Assembly: GCF_018446385.1 (NCBI RefSeq)
Contig: NC_056005.1
Location: 95,074,984 to 95,138,983, forward strand
Direction of reading: 5' to 3'
Origin: Zingiber officinale
Lineage: Eukaryota; Streptophyta; Magnoliopsida; Zingiberales; Zingiberaceae
Length of the DNA stretch: 64,000 nucleotides
The position numbers were made by a program, and so were the translations under genes. The first letter of the stretch is position 1. Every line of letters begins with the position of its first letter. The notes beneath the pieces are model-generated. The model was given only the letters and a program-made list of their open reading frames with translations. It did not search any database and was not told the origin of the DNA. This document shows positions 30,101 to 44,055 of the stretch, in pieces.

Positions 30101-33100
30101 ATCTCCCACTTATACTAAAAGACTAAGTTGCCATATCTGCTGCCATACATCTGATTCTCAACCCTTCAACATTCCCATCAAAAGCTCTTGCCTTAAGGAC
30201 CTTAGTGAAAGGATCTATAGGTCATCACCTGATGCAATCTAGGCAGCAACAACTTCTCCTCGTTTATACGATTTCTCGTATTGGGTGGTACTTGCGCTCT
30301 ATTGTGTTTACTTGCCTTATAGACTTATGGTTTCTTCGAGTTTGCTACTGCACCAACATTATTCCAATAAATTGTAACAATCTTTGGACAAACCAGAAAT
30401 CATATCTAAGTCTATCTTGAGGTTATTGAGTCATTCAGCTTTTATGGCTACCTCAGAGGCTTGCCATATACTATGCTTCTATGGTGGAGTCTAGAAAAAC
30501 ACCTATGCTTATCACTCTTCCATAGTTATGACTTTACCTCCTAAAGTAAACACAAAAACCCGAGGTTGACTTATTATTGTCCCTATTGGAAATCAAAATC
30601 CGTTCAACCCACAGGGACCAAATTAACTGTCTTGTAAGCTAGCATATAATCTCTAGTGCCTCTAAGGTACTTCAATATATGCTTTACTGCAGTCCACTGT
30701 CCTTGTCCAGGGTTACTTTGATATCTGCTAACTATGCCCTTGGCAAAACAGATTTCAGATCTCGTGCATAGCATATATTAGGCTTCCGATAGCCAAAGCA
30801 TAAAGAACTGCCTTTATTTCCTTTATCTTCTTTGATGTCTACAGAGACATATCTTTAGATAAAGTTACTCCATCCTAAAAAAGTAAGAAACCTTTCTTGG
30901 AGTTTTGCATGCTTAAAACGAGCAAGGATTTTTCCGATGTATGAAGCTTGGAATAAGTAAAATATTCTTTTCTTACGATCCCTTATTACTTTGATCTCAA
31001 GAATATATACATTCTCCCAAGTCCTTTATATCGAATTGTTTGGACAACCATACCCTTACTTCTGACAACATTTTGATATTGTTTCCAACTACCAAAAATG
31101 TTATCTACGTATAGTACAAGAAATACCACCACGCTTCCATCACACCTTTTGTATACACAAGACTTATCCAGTTACTAAATGAATCCAAAGGTCTGGATTA
31201 CTTTGATAAACTGGATGTTCCAAGACCTTGAAGCTTTGTATCAGTCCATAGACTGATTGAGCTTGCACACAAGATGCTCTTAGCCCTTTGCAATGAACCC
31301 TTCTGGTTGCTTTATATGGATGCTTTCTTCAAGACTTCCATTAAGGAATGCTGTCTTAACATCCACTTACCAAATAGATAAAAGAATCCGGATAGACTTA
31401 AGCATGACTACCAGTGAAAAAGTTTCCTTTTTCATCTAACTTTGCTTTGAAAGTTTCTACCTTCCTGTCTATCCCTCTTTTCCTATTATAGACCTTTTTA
31501 TACCCAAAGGTTTTTACATCATTTGGTGGTTCTACAAGCTTCCAGATTTTATTAGAATACATATATTCTAATTCTGTTATTCATTACTCTTTGCCAAGAT
31601 ATTGCATCTTTATCTTGGAGTGCTTCGTCATATGTCCAGAGATCAGGTTCATGTCCTCCAGGGATCGAGTCCAAAAACTCTCCCAAAACATGAATCTTTT
31701 TAGGTTGCCTAACAACCCTTCCACTACGACAAGACACTTTCTACAATTATATATCATTTTTGATACGTGTTGCAGTTTCCTTGTGGTATCTCATCTTGTA
31801 CAATTGGTACTAGATTAGACATGTCTTTTATTATTTCCTTAAGAACAAGTTTTCTTATGGGCACATGGTTTATTACATAGTCCTTTTTCTAAAATTGGTC
31901 ATTGATGCTGACAATGACCTTCTGATTTTTAAGACAATAAACCTACTTTCATTTCTCTAGGATAACCCACAAACAAGTGAATTCCTGTCCAACTTATCAT
32001 TGTCTCTCTTCAGCATATGTGCTGGACTACCCGAATCCAAATATGCTTCAAAATAAGCTTATGCCTATTCAGCAATTCTATATGAGTAGAGAGTTCTGAC
32101 TTTGGAAGGTACTATGTTCACTTCCGTTTCCAGAGTATATCCTTAAAATGAATTTGGTAAAATAACTCATCATCAATCTACTTATTTCCATAAGAGTCCT
32201 ATACCTTCTTTCTACTACACCATTCTGTAGAGGTGTACCAGGTGCAGTTAGTTTGGATTGAATCCCTACTTCTGATAAGTGACTCCTAAATTCTCCCAAG
32301 AGGTACTTGCCACTACGATCTTATCGTAGTGTCTTGATACTTTTACTTTGTCGTTTCTCCACATCAGCCTCGTACTCTTTGAACTAATCAAAGCACTTAG
32401 ACTTGCGGCACATCAAGTAAATATATCTGTATCTCAAATAGTTGCCTAGATGAAATATTTGAAACAACCTCTTGCCTGGATGCTCATAAGATCACACAAA
32501 TCAAAATGAACCAATTCCAATATATCTTTGACTTCATACCCCTTAGACTTAAAAGCTTCTTGGTTATTTTTCCTTCCAAGTAAGACTCGTAGGTTGAAAA
32601 GATTTCCACTACTAATGAACCCAAAAGTTCATCAGCTACCAATGAATCCTACTCAAGTTAATATAACCTAGCCTTAGATGCCAAAGATATAATTGGTTCA
32701 TTTTCGAAGGTTACTTTCTCTTAAAGTTAGAAGATGTGTTTCCATTTGTTGCATCGTGAGAGTTATTGGATTTATAAATTGCCAACCAACGTACCAGAAC
32801 AGATAACTTCCCTCTTTTTCTTAATAACAACTTTGTTATTAAAAGATGCAGAATATCAAGTTCTTTGAATAGTTTAGAAACTGAAAACTAGTTCTTTCTA
32901 AACTTGGTGCGTAAAGACAATTACTCAAAAATCCATGTTTTATTCTTATCAAAAGATAAACATCTCCCACTGCAACAGCTACCATTTTTACAGTAGTGCC
33001 CATGTGGACGGTGATTTACCTTTCATTTAGTTGTCGAGTTTCCTGGAACCCTGCAATGAATTGCAAACATGATTAATGACATCTTGTATCTACACTCCAG

Positions 33101-34644
33101 GTTCTGGTAGATAACACCACTAGACATGTTTCAACTAATGAATTAAATACACCTAAATTGTTCTTAGTTCTAAGAAGACAGTCTACCTTAATGTCCAAGT
33201 CCTATTTCCAATCATTACAATTGGGACTACTAAGTCTTTTTCTATAGTATGACTACTAGGGATTGACAAACATCCTAAGAATCACAAAAATATTTGGTCA
33301 AGATCAACTCCTTAAAATCTCCATGAATTTTATGTATACAAAATCGAAGAGGAGATTTTATTCATTAATTTTATTATCTCGTCAACTTTACTTTATGACG
33401 AATAAAATTAATAGTTGATCTGTCTTTGATCAAATATTTGGTCAAAACTCTTTGAATTTAAAATAACATTGATTCCTCAAACAATATTATTTAAATTCAC
33501 CAACACCTCAAATACCGTGAATTTTGCATGCCACGTTAGTGTGGACGTATACAAATTCATCATTTGTAAGAGGAGGGTTTTACCCATTGATTATCTTGTC
33601 AATATAACTTTTTGACAAATAAAATTACCTCAAACACCATGAATCTTGTATGCCACGTTAGTGTGGACGTATACAAATTCAAACATTTGTAAGAGGGGTT
33701 TATTAATTTTATTATATTGCCAATCTAGTTTTATGACAAATCAATAGTTGGTTTCCTTTGGTCACACAAGTGATAGTAGTGACTCCGTTGGGAGGATACT
33801 ATTAAATGTGTCTAAGTGTATACCATTACTTGACACTAAGTCCATTAATAAGATTATGCCCCTTCCGTTGGCGAAGATCACACGCCTTAATTAACTTCCT
33901 ATAGTCATCCAAAATGGAAGTCTGTTCTAGTGATCCACAAACAAGCTCATCCGTTATGGAGGAAGGCACTCAGAGCCAACGCGCAAGCTTGTTTGCATCA
34001 CTTACAAACCAGTAATGGAGACCGTGGAATTTATTTAAAATCCCTCTCCCACTTAGTTATTTATAAATGAGGAATTTTAACTATGCTAGCTTACTAAACA
34101 TGTATAGTAACATGCACACACAGCACAATATAAAAGCAATAAATAGAAAATCTAATTTTCAACTATTATGGCTTTTATCTATGGTTGTCCTCCGTGTGTT
34201 GTCATCCCAAGCTGCTGTCATATTTGGCCACCGCCACCGGGTCTAGCTGTCGCATCCATCTTGCTCCTTGTTCCGCTGTGCCTCTGGTCCTTAGAAGGTT
34301 CCACGCTTTGCAAGATTCGATCCGCGACATAAATAGAATTTTACAATTTTGATCCTATATTCCATAAAAGGAATGTACATGTATCTAGATCAAAAATAAA
34401 ATCCTAATAAAACTAAATACAGCTCCTGCTGTATTTTATAATACAATCATGCACACACATATAAATGCCCTTGACATGTCCAAGGGTCCAATCACACACA
34501 TAATAACTAAAAGCCATAATAGTTGGATCCTGCATCCACAAAGTTAGCACATCCTACTATTATCCTGCCTAAATTATGTATGACATGTGCATAATTAAAC
34601 TAATACCAAATACACAGAGGCAAAACCCTAGCTCTGATACCAAT
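30101..34644 (-). pseudogene. Copia internal region, gag-pol remnants
   Basis: Minus-strand fragments of a Copia polyprotein are visible. An integrase-core piece at about 32078-32299 contains TAPGTPLQNGVVERRYRTL. A downstream piece at about 31552-31737 contains SGRVVRQPKK and DAISWQ and lies in the linker before the reverse transcriptase. The remaining AT-rich sequence preserves the order of the family but has many breaks. An unusually AT-rich zone at about 33300-34150 near the 5' side is non-coding. The whole region is a fossil. Confidence 0.65.
34631..34642 (-). other. Primer-binding site of the Copia element
   Basis: The minus strand reads TGGTATCAGAGC two bases from the LTR end, the classic initiator-methionine tRNA complement used by plant Copia elements. 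It fixes the element's orientation. Confidence 0.9.
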
Positions 34645-35800
34645 TGTTGGTTGCTACTCGGAAAACCTAGAGGTTCCACTGTATAAAAATTTTGTACAAA
34701 GGTCTGAACCTTTTCCTAGCTACCATGTGTTCTTTTAAATTAAATTTTGGATCGCCTGCGGAACTTAACACGTTTGATCCAAAACTTAATCTATTTGTTC
34801 TTTTAGGTTTTGACTTGGATCTCCTGCGGAACTTAACACGTTCGACCCAAATCACCTTAAGTTATTAATTCCATTAAATATTTAATTTCCATAATTGGTT
34901 CCCAGTACTGACGTGGCGATGCACACGACCTTCTTGGATATGGGAGCAGCCACCACCGACTAGACAAAACCTTTTATAGAAAGCTAATATTTAATTTCCT
35001 AAAATAACTTTAGGTTAACCGAAAAGAATAATCAAATCACAAAGAAAAGAAAAAACAAAAGAACACAACATCGAAAAACATATTCGAAATTCTAGAATCG
35101 TAAGCCTCTTGTATTTGGTATTATTTCCATAAATAACTAGTATGATGCGGAAAGAAAAATTACTAGTTATACCTTGTAGAAAAACCTCTTGATCTTCTAC
35201 CGTATTCCTCTTCTAATCTCGGACGTTGTGTGGGCAACGATCTTCCGAGATGAGAACCACCTAGCACCTTCTTCTTCCTTACAAGTTTCGGCCATCAAAA
35301 CTTCTCCTAGGATGAAGAGGTTCGGCCACCACCACCATGCTCCAAGGGATGCTAGAAAAGAGGCTTCTTTTCTCTCCTTCTTCTCCTTCTTAGATCCGGC
35401 CACCAAAGCTATCTCCACCATGAGAAGGTTTCGGCCACACAAAGGAGAGGAGAGGAAAGAAAGGGCCGGCCACACCCAAGGAGAAAAGAGAGGAAAAATA
35501 GAATAGAGTTGTTAGCCTTGAAGCCTCCTCTACCCCCTCTTTTATAATCCTTGGTCTTGGCAAATAAGGAAAATTTAATAAAAACTTCCTTAATTCTTTT
35601 GCCATTGAAAAGGAAAATTTATTTAATTAAAATAATTTTCTCTTTTCAAATTATAATGGCCGGCCACTCTTCTCCCCAAAACAAGGAGAGTTTTAATTAA
35701 AACAAAAATTAAAACTTCCTAATTTGTTTCTAGAAATTTATAAAAATTTCTCCAATAATTTTAATCCCTTCATGATTGGTTAATAAAAAGAAATTTTATC
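34645..35800 (-). repeat. Copia 5' LTR (right), first segment
   Basis: Near-identical to 27538-28698. The match stops abruptly at about 35800 (GAAATTTTAT). The last 42 bases of this LTR reappear at 39748-39789, after the CACTA terminus. About 1.35 kb of LTR present in the other copy is absent here. Confidence 0.85.
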
Positions 35801-35953
35801 TTTTTTCCTTTCCTCCCTCACCGTTAGGTTTATCTTCCTTTCCTCTCTGTTGGTTTGCCTCTAACTGATCCTAACTATCGTGTTTTTGTCGTGCGCCCTC
35901 TTTCTTCGTATTTTTTAGCCTTGTCGGTGAGCCCGTCGAATTGTTCTGTTTAA

Positions 35954-36335
<382 letters not shown>

Positions 36336-38089
36336 GTATTGCTATGCCCGCCACCTGTTTGATTATTGGTTGTATAGAATAAGCCTAGTTTTACCTTGCT
36401 AATCCGACTGGGTCACCATACGTTAGACTCGATAGCAGAGGAGGTAGCTACTAAGGAGGCTCTAAGCTTCTAAGCTGGTGGTGTTTGTTAGTTTTTTTAA
36501 CTCGTTGTGGAGTTTGAGAATAACTGGCGTGAAAGAAACAAGCAGTCAGAAAGTTCTTTCTCTTGGGGAATTGATTGTGGATTTGATTTTTAGTGTTTTT
36601 AGTCAATATTAGTGATTAGTGAGTAGTTCTTATTGTTTTCATTAGCGATTGAAGCAAATATTATTACCTTTCCCTTATATGGCAATCAATCTTACCCTCC
36701 TTAATGAAGAAAGTGAGAGCATACCCAAAGTGTTCTTTTTAGCATTCGCTGAATGGTTTGCTACTTACCAGATCTTACCTATAGTTTATGCCAGACATCT
36801 AGAGAGGCAATATACATCCCTCTATGTTTCAGTAAGAAATTGGTTAAAAAAGATCTTGTTTTCTTGACCAAAAGAAGGAAAAAGAAAGTGTTTTTTTTAG
36901 AATTTATTTGTGTTGCTTAACTGCTTGGCTATCGGAAACAATCGACTTCCCGATTTTCTACCGCTCTAGGTTTGTTCCCTCTCCGAACCCTTCTTTCCTT
37001 TCCTCTCTGCCTTTTCTTTCCATCTACTTGTGTCATTTTAGAGCAACCACAACTTAGCATCATCATCCATGTACAGTCATTTAGTTGGCAGTGAAAAGTA
37101 GATAAATTGAACAATTAACACCAATTGCTTCTCCTTTAGCATGAAAATCGACAATTTAAGTTGAAAAACATAGGCAATTTTTTTAGGATCAGAAAGTTCA
37201 AATTTCAGTCTCCTTTAGCATGACAATCTTGCCTCTTCCATAAAGTTCAAATTTCACTATTTATTTTCCTAGGTCTTGTATACGTGATATAATTTGAGAT
37301 TCATTTTCTATTCTACCTACATCTCTCTTAGAGTCGGTGCCAAACTTTATTTTCTTAACACCTCGTTCTCAGGGTAAAGTGATTGCCAAATTGTATTTTT
37401 TTAATCTATCTTTGTTGGGGTAAAGTGATTCAGAACTTTCTTCTCTGGAGATTTGATAGATCAAAGATGTTGGAACTCAAATCTCACTTGTGTTTGCAAC
37501 ACTTGTATGTCTCTGCATCTGTGCAACTTCAAAAAGATAGACTACTTTTTGTGTTCCTACCAGTATGTTATTTTCAAGTTGTCAATTCAGTCATCATTTC
37601 TTTGTTAATAAGACCATTCTATTGCATCTTCAGACTTCTCAATTTCTATATTAATATTGCTTCTTTGTCATTGACATGTCTAGTGTCTTTTCATATTCAA
37701 ACTGGAGCACAATATCTGGCTTCAACTTGAATGTTAGAAACAACAGGCTATATTTTCTATTAATTATTCTGTAAAATCTATTTTTAAAGTAATTAATTAG
37801 CCTTAGAGGCTATCTATAGGTGAGTTTTAGTATCCTTGGTGGATAATAAAATACAATGATTTTTCCTCTCAACTAATCTAATATAAACATATTTTGAAAA
37901 ATCATTACCACATCAAACTGTTTGTGTCTGATTTTGAAAAATCATTACCACATCAAGTAATTTGATATTCTTTGCATTAGCAGTAGAATATCTTGTTTTC
38001 TTAAGTAATTAAGTTATAATCTAAATATACATGGGGTATATTTAGATTTTTTATTGCTTTGTCATTACCTTGCAATTATTATCTTGCAG
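36336..38089. other. Non-coding stretch between GST exon and Ulp1 module
   Basis: The first part should be GST intron. The remainder is AT-rich with scattered short ORFs that I do not recognise. The words TTGAAAAATCATTACCACATCAA are partly duplicated near 37893 and 37933. I see no second GST exon and no transposase. Confidence 0.5.
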
Positions 38090-38959
38090 TTACCTTTACA
38101 AATACATGAAGAAAGAAAATAGAGCTGAGTATGTGTCATTTGTGGATCCTGGTCACATACCTACATGTGGTGTGGGTGAAGAAGGTAGTAAATTATCACA
38201 ACATATTGCTGCTCAGTTGGGAGCATCGAACAGAGATAACATATGCTTCATCCCATATAACACTGGGTAATATTTTAATTATTTATCATTTCCTACTATA
38301 TGCTAGTCAATGTTATATTTTTATTTGTGCAGGTACCATTGGATCTTGACTATAATTAATGAAGATAAGAATATGATATATTTATTGGACTCTTTGAGTA
38401 ACAGGAACCGAGATCATGCTTGGCAAACTATTGTGACCAAGTAAGTATTAACTTATACTGCTTTTGAATGCATTCAATTCATTATAGGTTGAAAAAATAA
38501 TTTTCTATTTTTTACAATGTAGTGGGGTCAAGATATACAATACATCAAGGGGTATTTCAAAAGGACCAGGTTTTAAACAATTGACAGTATGTATTGTAAC
38601 TATGTATTTAGACATTAATTAATAATTCTTATTATTTGGATTGTGACTTCTTGCATGACATTTTCAATTTCATTAGGGTAATTTTAAACAAAATGGTGGT
38701 GTTGAATGTAGATATTGTGTGATGCGGTACATGAAAGAGATAGTCTTAGATGAATATCCACAATTGGAGAGAAAGGTAAATTTCTTCTTTATGAAATATT
38801 TTCTGTATAAAATATTAAGTCATTTTTCATTGATCCTCAAACTTTTGGTTAATGATTCAGTTTGCAGCATCAAAAAACAAACAGTATTACAATCAATATC
38901 AGTATGATGAAGTCAGAAGTGAATGGAGCGAATTCGTCTATTTCTATGTGGGTGTCTAA
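38090..38959 (+). CDS. Ulp1-like cysteine protease C-terminal module of the CACTA element
   Basis: Five exon-like blocks (38090-38266, 38333-38440, 38523-38586, 38677-38775, 38861-38959) are joined by GT-AG introns in consistent phase and end at TAA. They encode the end of an Ulp1/SUMO-protease-like domain of the type carried by plant transposons. The histidine lies in YHWILTI, the aspartate in IYLLDSLSN and the cysteine in GGVECRYCVMRYMKEI. All three triad positions are therefore kept, although the family norm ECGYYVM reads ECRYCVM. A substrate cannot be inferred. Upstream exons are missing or unrecognisable, so the piece is probably not a working gene. The CACTA subterminal repeats begin about 200 bases downstream. 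Confidence 0.65.
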
Positions 38960-39149
38960 GTGTAGACTATGATATAAATTTTAGATTGTATTTAGAGATT
39001 TATGGATATAAAATTTTTTGGGTTATGGTTAAACATTTCTTTTATGAATACACTTTTGGATTGTATTTGATAGATATTTGTGATATATTTGTTCAATTTT
39101 GGTGATGAAAACTATTGTGTTATAGCAAAATATTATGATATATACACTT

Positions 39150-39747
39150 TTGTCAATTAAATTTGTATTGTAGTAAAATATAGTCAGCTACTTCGATACT
39201 ATAAATAAAACTGATGAAGTAATACAATACATAATACTTCAGTTAATTTAAATATTGTCGTAGTTAAAGAAACTATTTACTTTGTCATTGATTAAAATTG
39301 TTGAAGTCATTCGTATGTATTACTGCGCTAACTTAAATTGTTGAAGTGTAGTAAAATATGCTTTTTACTTCCATACTACGATGAAGTAATACAATAACAA
39401 TTACTTCGATTAAGCTAAAATATGCAGAAGTAATATTAACTATTTACTACACCATAATATAAAAAATTATGAAGTCGTAACTTCTTTAAACTTCGTCAGA
39501 CAATGTAACCTATGCAGTAATATATCATCAACTACTTCGGTAGTTTTACTGGTCTTGATGAAGTAATAGAGTTTTTTTACTTCGAAGCCGGTCCGATTTT
39601 GAACCGGTTGTAGACCGGTGATAGACTTCGGTAATCGTGTGCCGAAGTAAAAAAATTCTCCTTTTACTTCACGTGCGTCTACTTCGGTAAATAACTATCT
39701 ATTACTTCGGATAATATCCGAAGTCTATTGGCGATTTTCACATAGTG
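39150..39747. repeat. CACTA subterminal repeats and right terminus
   Basis: Many copies of GAAGTAATA, TTACTTC and ACTTCGGTA occur in both orientations. The last 150 bases contain GC-richer paired words (GAACCGGTTG, CCGAAGTA). The region ends in CACATAGTG at 39747. The three following bases, AAT, fit a 3-bp CACTA target duplication, but the left partner is lost. Confidence 0.75.
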
Positions 39748-39789
39748 AATGTTTATACCAAAGCTATGCTTTTAGTATACACTCTAACA
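39748..39789 (-). repeat. Copia 5' LTR (right), last segment
   Basis: These 42 bases (AATGTTTATACC ... ACTCTAACA) match the end of the other LTR at about 30058-30100. They are followed directly by the target duplication CTATC at 39790-39794. Confidence 0.9.
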
Positions 39790-39794
39790 CTATC

Positions 39795-40203
39795 CCAGTC
39801 TCGGGCGGCTTTGACAGGAGTATCCACTGCTCTGGCGGTCTATCAAGAAGGAGAGGCTGATCGTTGCCTGTGAAGTCGAAGGTCCTATCTGAGCTCTCCT
39901 GAATTTTTATCCCAAGCTGGGGCACGCTTTGCTGCGTCCGTACCCTACACGGCGGCTGGAGTTATCAGGCAACTGTATGCACAGGACTTCTTGAGGTCCG
40001 TCCCCTCCGCAGACTTTTTGAATCATGACCAAATCATTCAAGGCTTTCCGGATAAGATTTTTGCTCCTTTCAAATGATCTGTACCAGCCACTCAAACTGA
40101 GAAATTGTTACATGTACACATGTCTTTTCAAATTTTTACTTGACTATCCTATTGTCTCCACGCCCCTCGCCTGACCCGGCCTATGTCAACAGAGTCAACC
40201 CCC
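39795..40203. other. Tat internal DNA between antisense ORFs and integrase
   Basis: Tat sequence resumes right after the Copia target duplication with the tail of antisense copy 2 (to about 39870). It then runs into non-coding DNA on the 3' side of the Tat integrase. I see nothing else that I can name. Confidence 0.5.
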
Positions 40204-41394
40204 TCAAACCCGATAGGGCTGTAGGTAGTTAGGACTCCAAGGTCGATCCAGCTTCCTTCCTTGAGCGTCCTGTAAATAATAGGCCCCCGATGCTAATTTC
40301 TTGATAACTTTGTATGGTCCGTCCCATTGAGGAGCCAGCTTCGTCACTTCCCCTAAGGGCTTCATCTGCTTCCAGACGAGATCTCCTTCTCCGAAGAATC
40401 GGGGGATCACCCTTCTATTATAGTTTTGCCTCATTCTCTGTCTATAGGCTTCCAACCGGGCAGCTGTTTGTTCACGGATTTCACTGACGAAATCTAGCTC
40501 AGCCAGCCGTCGCTCTGCGTTCCCTTCATCATACATCATTCTTCTCACGGATGGTATCCCGACCTCCAGAGGTACCACTGCTTCATTGCCATATACTAAA
40601 TGGAAAGGTGTCAGACCTGTACTTTCTCGGGGTGTCGTACGATAGGCCCATAAAATGCTCGGCAGCTCGTCCACCCAACTGCCTCCCGTGTGATCCAGCT
40701 TGACTTTGAGCCCCCGCACTATTTCTCGATTGACTACCTCTGTCTGACCATTGCTTTGCGGATGAGCCACCGAAGTGAAAGCCTGAGTTATGCCGAACCC
40801 CTTGCACCAATTTTGTATTTTGCGTCCTTGAAATTGTCTGCCATTGTCCGACACCAATTTGTGAGGCAAGCCGAATCTGCAAAAGATATTTTTCCATAAG
40901 AACTAGATCACCGCATCTTCAGTGATTTTGGCCAGAGCTTCCGCTTCCACCCACTTGGAGAAGTAATCTACTGCTACCAGCAAGAAACGTCTTTGCCTGG
41001 TAGCCATCGGGAAAGGTCCTACGATGTCCATACCCCACTGGTCAAAAGGGCAAGACACTATGGAAGTTCTCAGCAGTTCTGTAGGTTGGTGCGTCAGGTT
41101 CTGGTACCTTTGGCATGACAAACAAGTATTCACCAGCTTCTGTGCGTCCCTCTGCAAGGTAGGCCAGAAATACCCGGCCAATAGCACCTTCCGAGCCAGC
41201 GTTCTTCCACCTGCATGGTTGCCACAGCATCCCAAATGTATCTCCCGCAAGGCCTGATCTGCTTCTTCCATATTCAAGCACTTGAGCAGAGGTCTGGAGA
41301 AAGACCTTTTGTACAGTTGATCTCCAATCATAACATAAGAATGAGCCTGTCTCCTGAGCATACGTGCCTCTTCTAGGTTGGCGGGTACAATTCC
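40204..41394 (-). pseudogene. Tat integrase
   Basis: The minus-strand reading holds the zinc-finger region (HLGCCGNHAGG, then CLSCQRYQ), the core (WGMDIVGPFP, VDYFSKWVEAE, SDNGRQFQG, AHPQSNGQTEVVNR) and the C-terminal part, with FFGEGDLVWKQ and WDGPYKV. This is the normal gypsy integrase order. It belongs to the fossil Tat polyprotein and looks broken. Confidence 0.85.
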
Positions 41395-42201
41395 CTACTG
41401 GAGGAAACTCATTATGGGCGCCCTCCAATCAATAACTCCTCCCAGGTTATTTTGCAGATCGATCTGAGCTATAAGGAAGGTCTGCGCTATAGATCTGTCA
41501 AGTACCCAAGTAGTCAGGGAGCTGGCCATTTTAGCAAGTTCATCTGCCCTTTCATTTTTCGACCTGGGAATCTTGGTGACTGTGACTTCTTTAAAATCTT
41601 TCCTCATCTTCTCATAGGCTTCCTTGTAAACTTGCATCTTTTCGTTGTTTGCTTCAAAATGTCCGGTCACCTGCTGAGTTACTAGCTGCGAATCCGAGTA
41701 TATTACGACTAGGCTTGACCCCACATGCCGAGCTGCTTGCAAACCTGCTAATAGGGCTTCATACTCTGCCTCATTGTTGGTAGCTCTGAAATTTAGCCGT
41801 ACAGCCAACTGCATAATGTCTCCCTGCGAAGATATTAGAAGTGCACCTACACCACTTCCCCGCTGGGTAGCTGATCCGTCTACATAAATTTTCCAGACCT
41901 CCTCTGAGTCTGCTTGATAAACTTCTGTCAAGAAATCCGCCAAAGCCTGTGCTTTGATCGCGGTTCGGGGCTGATACTGTATATCATATTCCCCTAGCTC
42001 GGTCGCCCATTTGATAAGCCTACCCGCTACCTCCACCTTGGTGAGAGCTCGGCCCATTGTACTGTTTGTCAGGACAGTGATGGGATGCGCCAAAAAATAC
42101 GGTCGGAGGCGCCGAGCCATTAGAACAAGTCCGTAAACCAACTTTTCCAGGGCCGTGTACCGAGACTCAGCCCCCTTCAATAGATGACTGAAAAAATACA
42201 C
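41395..42201 (-). pseudogene. Tat RNase H region
   Basis: The reading begins in the tether segment after the reverse transcriptase (ESRYTALEKLVYGLV). It continues into an RNase H with VDGSATQRGSGVG, NNEAEYEALLAGL and SDSQLVTQQVTG, the pattern of the extra archaeal-type RNase H found in Tat elements. It is part of the fossil polyprotein. Confidence 0.8.
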
Positions 42202-42219
42202 TGGCCGTTGTACACTGTC

Positions 42220-43056
42220 CTATTTTTTAACCAGCATGGCCCCCACGGCCTCGGGGGTGGCTGACAAGTAGACCCAAAGGGGCTCTCCCACAACAGGCTT
42301 GAACAGTGATGGCAAGGACTCCAGGTATTGCTTTAGCTCCTCAAAGGCCTGTGTGCATTCTTCCGTCCACTGAAACTTGGCCGCTTTCCTGAGCACTTTG
42401 AAGAAGGGCGCCGCTCGATCTGCAGATCTGGAGATGAATCGGGACAGTGCTGTTATCCTGCCGACCAGCTTCTGTGTTTCCTTCATATTCTGAGGGATCT
42501 GCATGTTCCGAAGTGCTTGAACCTTCTCAGGATTGGCTTCTATCCCTCGTTCAGTCACCAGGTAGCCCAGAAACTTCCCTCCTTTGGCCCCGAATAGACA
42601 TTTCAGGGGATTCAGCTTCACCCCATATTGCCTCAGAGTCCCACAGGTTTCTTCTACATCTTTTATTAGACTGGACGCCAGGGGGGACTTGATCAGGATG
42701 TCATCAACATAGACCTCTACGTTCCGCCCGATCTGACTCCGAAAGACTTTGTCCATCATCCTTTGGTAGGTAGCCCCAGCGTTCCTGAGTCCAAATGGCA
42801 TGGCCGTATAGCAAAAAGTACTGTCCGTTGTTATGAAGCTGACTTTCTCCTGATCCCCCCTAGCTAAGGGTATCTGATGATATCCTTGATAGGCGTCCAT
42901 CATGCATATCCTCTCACAGCCAGCTATTGAATCCACCACCTGATCGATCTGCGGGAGAGGATAACAGTCCTTGGGGGTGGCCCTGTTGGGGTCGCGAAAG
43001 TCTATGTACACCCTTCACTTGTTGTTAGGCTTCTTCACCAATACAACGTTAGAAAG
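42220..43056 (-). pseudogene. Tat reverse transcriptase
   Basis: Characteristic gypsy motifs occur in order: DYPLPQID-like (CYPLPQIDQVVD), MDAYQGYHQIPLA, FGLRNAGATYQRMMD, the catalytic YVDDILIKS, and LNPLKCLFG with FLGYLVTERGIEANPEK. It is part of the fossil polyprotein. Confidence 0.85.
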
Positions 43057-44046
43057 TCAGGACGGAAATTGCACCTCTCGAACATGTCCTGCCTTCCTGA
43101 GCTGATCCACTTCAGCTCGGATAATCTTATTCTGGTCGGCAGAGAAGTTTCTCTTCTTCTGCTTGACTGACTTGGCCTCGGGTATAATATGCAACTTGTG
43201 CTTAGCTACTTCTGGTTTGACCCCAGACAGCTCTTCCGGTGACCAAGCAAAAACGTCCCTATTGCGGATCAGACACTGTATCAGCTCCAACTTAAGCTCC
43301 GGTGGTAAGTCATTGGCAATGCGAGTGATGCTCTCTACTCTATCCGCATGCAGCCGAATTTCTTCCCAGGGGATAGGCTCCTCGGCAATAGGCATAGGCT
43401 CCTCTTGGATAGCGTGTACTCCCCCATCCTGCGTCCTCCGGCTCTTGCGCGCCTCCACACGGACCATGTCAATGTAGCAGCTGCGGGACACCTTCTGCTC
43501 TCCCTTGACTTCCCCGACCTGCTCGCCGACCGGAAACTTGATCTTTTGGTGAAAAGTGGAGACGGCAGCCCGGAACTCATGCAGAGCTGGCCTTCCCAGG
43601 ATGACGTTGTAGGAGGAAGGCGAATCCACCACTATAAAGGTACTCCTTCGGGTGCGCACCAGTGGCTCAGTGCCCATGGAGATGGCCAGCTTCATCTGAC
43701 CCATGGGCTTGACTTCGTTGCCTGTGAACCCGTACAAAGAAGTGGTTACGGGTTGGAGCTCAGCGGCGTCAATCTGCATCTCCTCGAACGCAGCTCTGAA
43801 TAAAATGTTGACCGAGCTCCCGGTATCCACAAAGACCCGAGCCACTCGGCTGTTAGCAATAACGGCCTTGATTATGAGGGCGTCGTCGTGGGGCAGTTCC
43901 AGACCCTCCAAATCTTGTGGCCCAAAGCTAATGACAGGGCCAGATGCCTGCTCGTGGCTGCACCCCACAGCTCCCACATACAATCGCCGACCGTGTGACT
44001 TACGGGCTCGGCCTGAGTCCCCGTCAGTGGGCCCTCCTGAAATCAT
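43057..44046 (-). pseudogene. Tat aspartic protease region
   Basis: The reading contains ARVFVDTGSSVNILF, the DTGS active-site motif of retroviral-type proteases. It then has NVILGRPALHEFRA and the linker into the reverse transcriptase (DVFAWSPEELSGV). It lies between gag and the reverse transcriptase as expected. Confidence 0.8.
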
Positions 44047-44055
44047 ACCGATCTC

